From Cellulomonas sp. JH27-2 (lineage in GTDB: Bacteria; Actinomycetota; Actinomycetes; Actinomycetales; Cellulomonadaceae): a stretch of 64,000 nucleotides of DNA. The notes beneath the pieces were generated by a model. It did no database searches and was not told the DNA's origin. It was given only the letters and a program-made list of their open reading frames with translations. The stretch is taken from the NCBI RefSeq assembly GCF_014837175.1, contig NZ_JACYFR010000001.1, positions 930,001-994,000 of the forward strand, written 5' to 3'. Positions 62,485 to 64,000 of this stretch are shown piece after piece. The position numbers and the translations under genes were made by a program. How positions within the stretch are numbered: position 1 is the first letter of the stretch; the number at the start of each line of letters is the position of its first letter.

Positions 62485-63142
62485 CGTCCCTCGTGGCACG
62501 CACAACTCGAGTTGGTTCAACGCCAGCGAGCGATGCCGCGAGCGCGACCGAGGCTGGCGAAAATCCGGACCGCGCTCCAACCTTCACCGCCGCATCAACC
62601 TCCTCCTGTGCTCGCTCCCCCTTGAGCGCGACCAGGTCACCGCCCACACGGAGGAGTGGCCCGCTCCAGCGGTAGAGCTTGTCCATCGATGCCACCGCAC
62701 GCGATGTGACCACGTCCGCAACGACCTCCCCCTCAACGTCCTGCGCACGGCCGCGAAGCACCGTGACATTGGCGAGCGAGAGCTCAGCAGCCACCTCCGT
62801 CAGCCAGGTCGTGCGACGCTCCATCGGCTCCAACAGAACCACCTCGGCACGAGGGCGCATCGCAGCCACGACGATGCCCGGGAGTCCGGCGCCGCTCCCG
62901 AGATCGATGATCCGTCCGTCGTCGGGAAGGAACTGCACCGCCGCGGCTGAGTTCAGGAGGTGACGGGCCCATAGCCGTTCTACCTCACGAGGTCCGATCA
63001 AGCCCCGGAGCACGCCTTCGCGCATCAGCAAGGTACGAAAGCCGTCCACCGCCTGCCAGGCTTCGCCGAAGTACTCGGGCAGTCGATCATCGCCGTCGAG
63101 TGGGTCGTGTTCCACTGCGGCGTCGTCGCGCGCATCCGTCAT
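62465..63142 (-). CDS. rsmG: 16S rRNA (guanine(527)-N(7))-methyltransferase
   Basis: Methylates 16S rRNA at G527, 225 residues. SAM fold: DDGRIIDLGSGAGLPGIVVAAMRPRAEVVLLEPMERRTTWLTEVA, VTVLRGRAQDV, VVTSRAVASMDKLYRWSGPLLRVGGDLVALKGERA. N-terminal AWQAVDGFRTLLMREGVLRGLIGPREVERLWARHLLNS is the family start. ATG 63142 after AAGGAGGCCTCA; a parS site lies directly before that ribosome-binding site. Its end overlaps the long parA frame. Confidence 0.96.
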   Translation of the reverse strand: MTDARDDAAVEHDPLDGDDRLPEYFGEAWQAVDGFRTLLMREGVLRGLIGPREVERLWARHLLNSAAAVQFLPDDGRIIDLGSGAGLPGIVVAAMRPRAEVVLLEPMERRTTWLTEVAAELSLANVTVLRGRAQDVEGEVVADVVTSRAVASMDKLYRWSGPLLRVGGDLVALKGERAQEEVDAAVKVGARSGFSPASVALAASLAGVEPTRVVRATRDGVARVR

Positions 63143-63154
63143 TGAGGCCTCCTT

Positions 63155-63168
63155 GTTTCACGTGAAAC
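63155..63168. promoter_or_regulatory. parS site F, upstream of rsmG
   Basis: Perfect GTTTCACGTGAAAC, abutting the AAGGAGG of rsmG. ParB bound here could also affect transcription of the rsmG-parA-parB operon. Confidence 0.95.
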
Positions 63169-63587
63169 AGAGTCTGCGTCGAGCCCTGCACCACACGCAT
63201 TGGGGACCCAATCAAGGACGAGACGCCCTACCGTATCGCGATCCTCTGACGCAGGAAGTCCCCCTTCCACACCGCTGGCCTTTGAGCAGGTGACCCCGCC
63301 CGAGCCCGGTTCCTCACCCGGTTACCTGGCGGCCCACGACCACGCCGAGGTCGATACAGGACCGCCGCGGACTCCATACAGCACCGGGGCAGAGATCACC
63401 TCTGGCTACCCCGGTGCCCGGACGACCCACGGCTGGGATAGCTCGCGCGGGTCGACGCCGGCCAGCCAGGAAGCGCCGGCCGAGGCCGGTCACGAGCGGG
63501 GCGCCGTCCAGAACGCCGTACCAGCAGCGGGCATGTGCGTGTGCCTACCCTCGCCCGCAACTTCTGTTCCCCGAGTTCGCCGCTCCC

Positions 63588-63601
63588 GTTTCACGAGAGA
63601 C
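63588..63601. promoter_or_regulatory. degenerate parS
   Basis: GTTTCACGAGAGAC differs from parS at two positions. The minus-strand reading is again VSRET, as GTC-TCT-CGT-GAA-ACG. Confidence 0.55.
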
Positions 63602-63660
63602 CTGGTCGCGTGAGGCCGCCTTCGGCGGCTGTGGCATCGGGGCGTGGGGCTCCGGGCGAC

Positions 63661-63757
63661 GGCTCGGCCTCGGGCTCGAGCTCGGGCTCGGCCTCGGGCT
63701 CGGGCTCGAGCTCGAGCTCGGCCTCGGCCTCGGGCTCGGGCTCGGGCTCGGGCTCGG
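63661..63757. repeat. hexanucleotide tract (GGCTCG and variants)
   Basis: About sixteen tandem 6-mers of GGCTCG, GCCTCG and AGCTCG. In the six frames it gives only EPEP-, RARA- or SPSP-like runs, so it is a simple repeat rather than a gene. Confidence 0.85.
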
Positions 63758-64000
63758 GGCATCCTCGGATCGGAGAGCTGGCGAGTTCACGAACGTATGG
63801 CCACCACGTCAGCACCGTGTGTACGCACCTCACGGCGCACCCATGAGCGCACCTTGGCCACTGCCCCCTAGCGACACCCGACGCGGGCACGCAGACCTGG
63901 ACCTCCACCCCGCTCGTCCGCGCAGCCCCGACGCACTCAACTGCCGAGCGATCCGGACCACGCCCCGACTACTCCCCCTTTGCGTTGACGCATCGCGTGC

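Larger units (their letters stand above)
63169..64000. other. origin-side region without a recognisable gene
   Basis: No frame on either strand gives a credible protein. The usual neighbours jag/khpB and yidC, expected next to rsmG on the minus strand, are not found. It contains a degenerate parS and a GC-rich hexanucleotide tract. Confidence 0.5.

Noticed and set aside
63200..63613. 137-codon plus-strand frame near the right end
   Set aside because: No domain, no ribosome-binding site, low-complexity residues, and it crosses the degenerate parS.
1..64000. tRNA, rRNA and insertion sequence genes
   Set aside because: I looked for CCA-ended cloverleaf-like stretches, rRNA cores and transposase motifs and saw none.

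Overview
The window is about 64 kb of very GC-rich DNA with dense genes, many GTG starts and many leaderless promoters. It carries the gene order pcnA / NUDIX / DUF6049 / MurJ-pseudokinase / trxB-trxA ... parB-parA-rsmG, which is typical of the replication-origin flank of Actinobacteria. Together with PadR-ino1, a DasR-type operator at a chitinase and a CBM5/12 chitinase, this points to an actinomycete of the Micrococcales, most likely Cellulomonas or a close relative. That placement is an inference from gene content and style; I could not run a search.

Layout. Positions 1-20000 are mostly single genes and divergent pairs: a truncated LolD/MacB-type ABC ATPase, an MFS exporter, a hydrolase, an M20 amidohydrolase, a CPA1 antiporter, DUF2200, an unusual adenylation-like/nitroreductase fusion, a Gfo/Idh/MocA oxidoreductase, a MarR-regulated quinone-oxidoreductase pair, a small alarmone synthetase, a secreted chitinase under a DasR-like operator, an AraC/DUF1772 divergent pair and a proline-iminopeptidase-like hydrolase. 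Positions 19-27 kb are an accessory block: a decayed SnoaL-like gene, an immunity-like gene translationally coupled to a large secreted RHS toxin (nidogen-like domain plus a C-terminal PD-(D/E)XK-like nuclease), and the remains of a threonine aldolase gene. Positions 27-42.5 kb are core genes: dnaB, a DnaA-box-rich intergenic region, a MATE exporter, the livKHMGF branched-chain amino acid operon, rpsF-ssb-rpsR-rplI, PBP1A, and padR-ino1. Positions 42.6-43.8 kb hold an AbiEi/DUF559-type gene bracketed by two related long hairpins. A sigma/propeller pair and an MFS gene follow. From 47.2 kb to the right end lies the origin-proximal block: CCA-adding enzyme, NUDIX, DUF6049, MurJ fusion, trxB-trxA, an aminotransferase, a D-Ala-D-Ala ligase-like gene, then parB, parA and rsmG.

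The most unusual signal is at the parA end. The parA frame runs open about 360 codons upstream of the normal ParA core, to an overlap with rsmG. Five perfect parS sites (GTTTCACGTGAAAC) lie inside that extension, all in the same phase, each translated as V-S-R-E-T, and one degenerate copy sits at an exact 48-bp period with two perfect ones. A sixth perfect parS precedes the rsmG ribosome-binding site, and a degenerate one lies near 63.6 kb. The centromere therefore appears to be written into protein-coding repeats of the partition ATPase. Other points of note are AT-rich patches in dnaB exactly at its two known intein-insertion sites, the hairpin-bracketed DUF559 gene, and a chitinase whose best ribosome-binding site is followed by ATC rather than a usual start codon. 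No rRNA, tRNA, CRISPR array or intact insertion sequence was seen.
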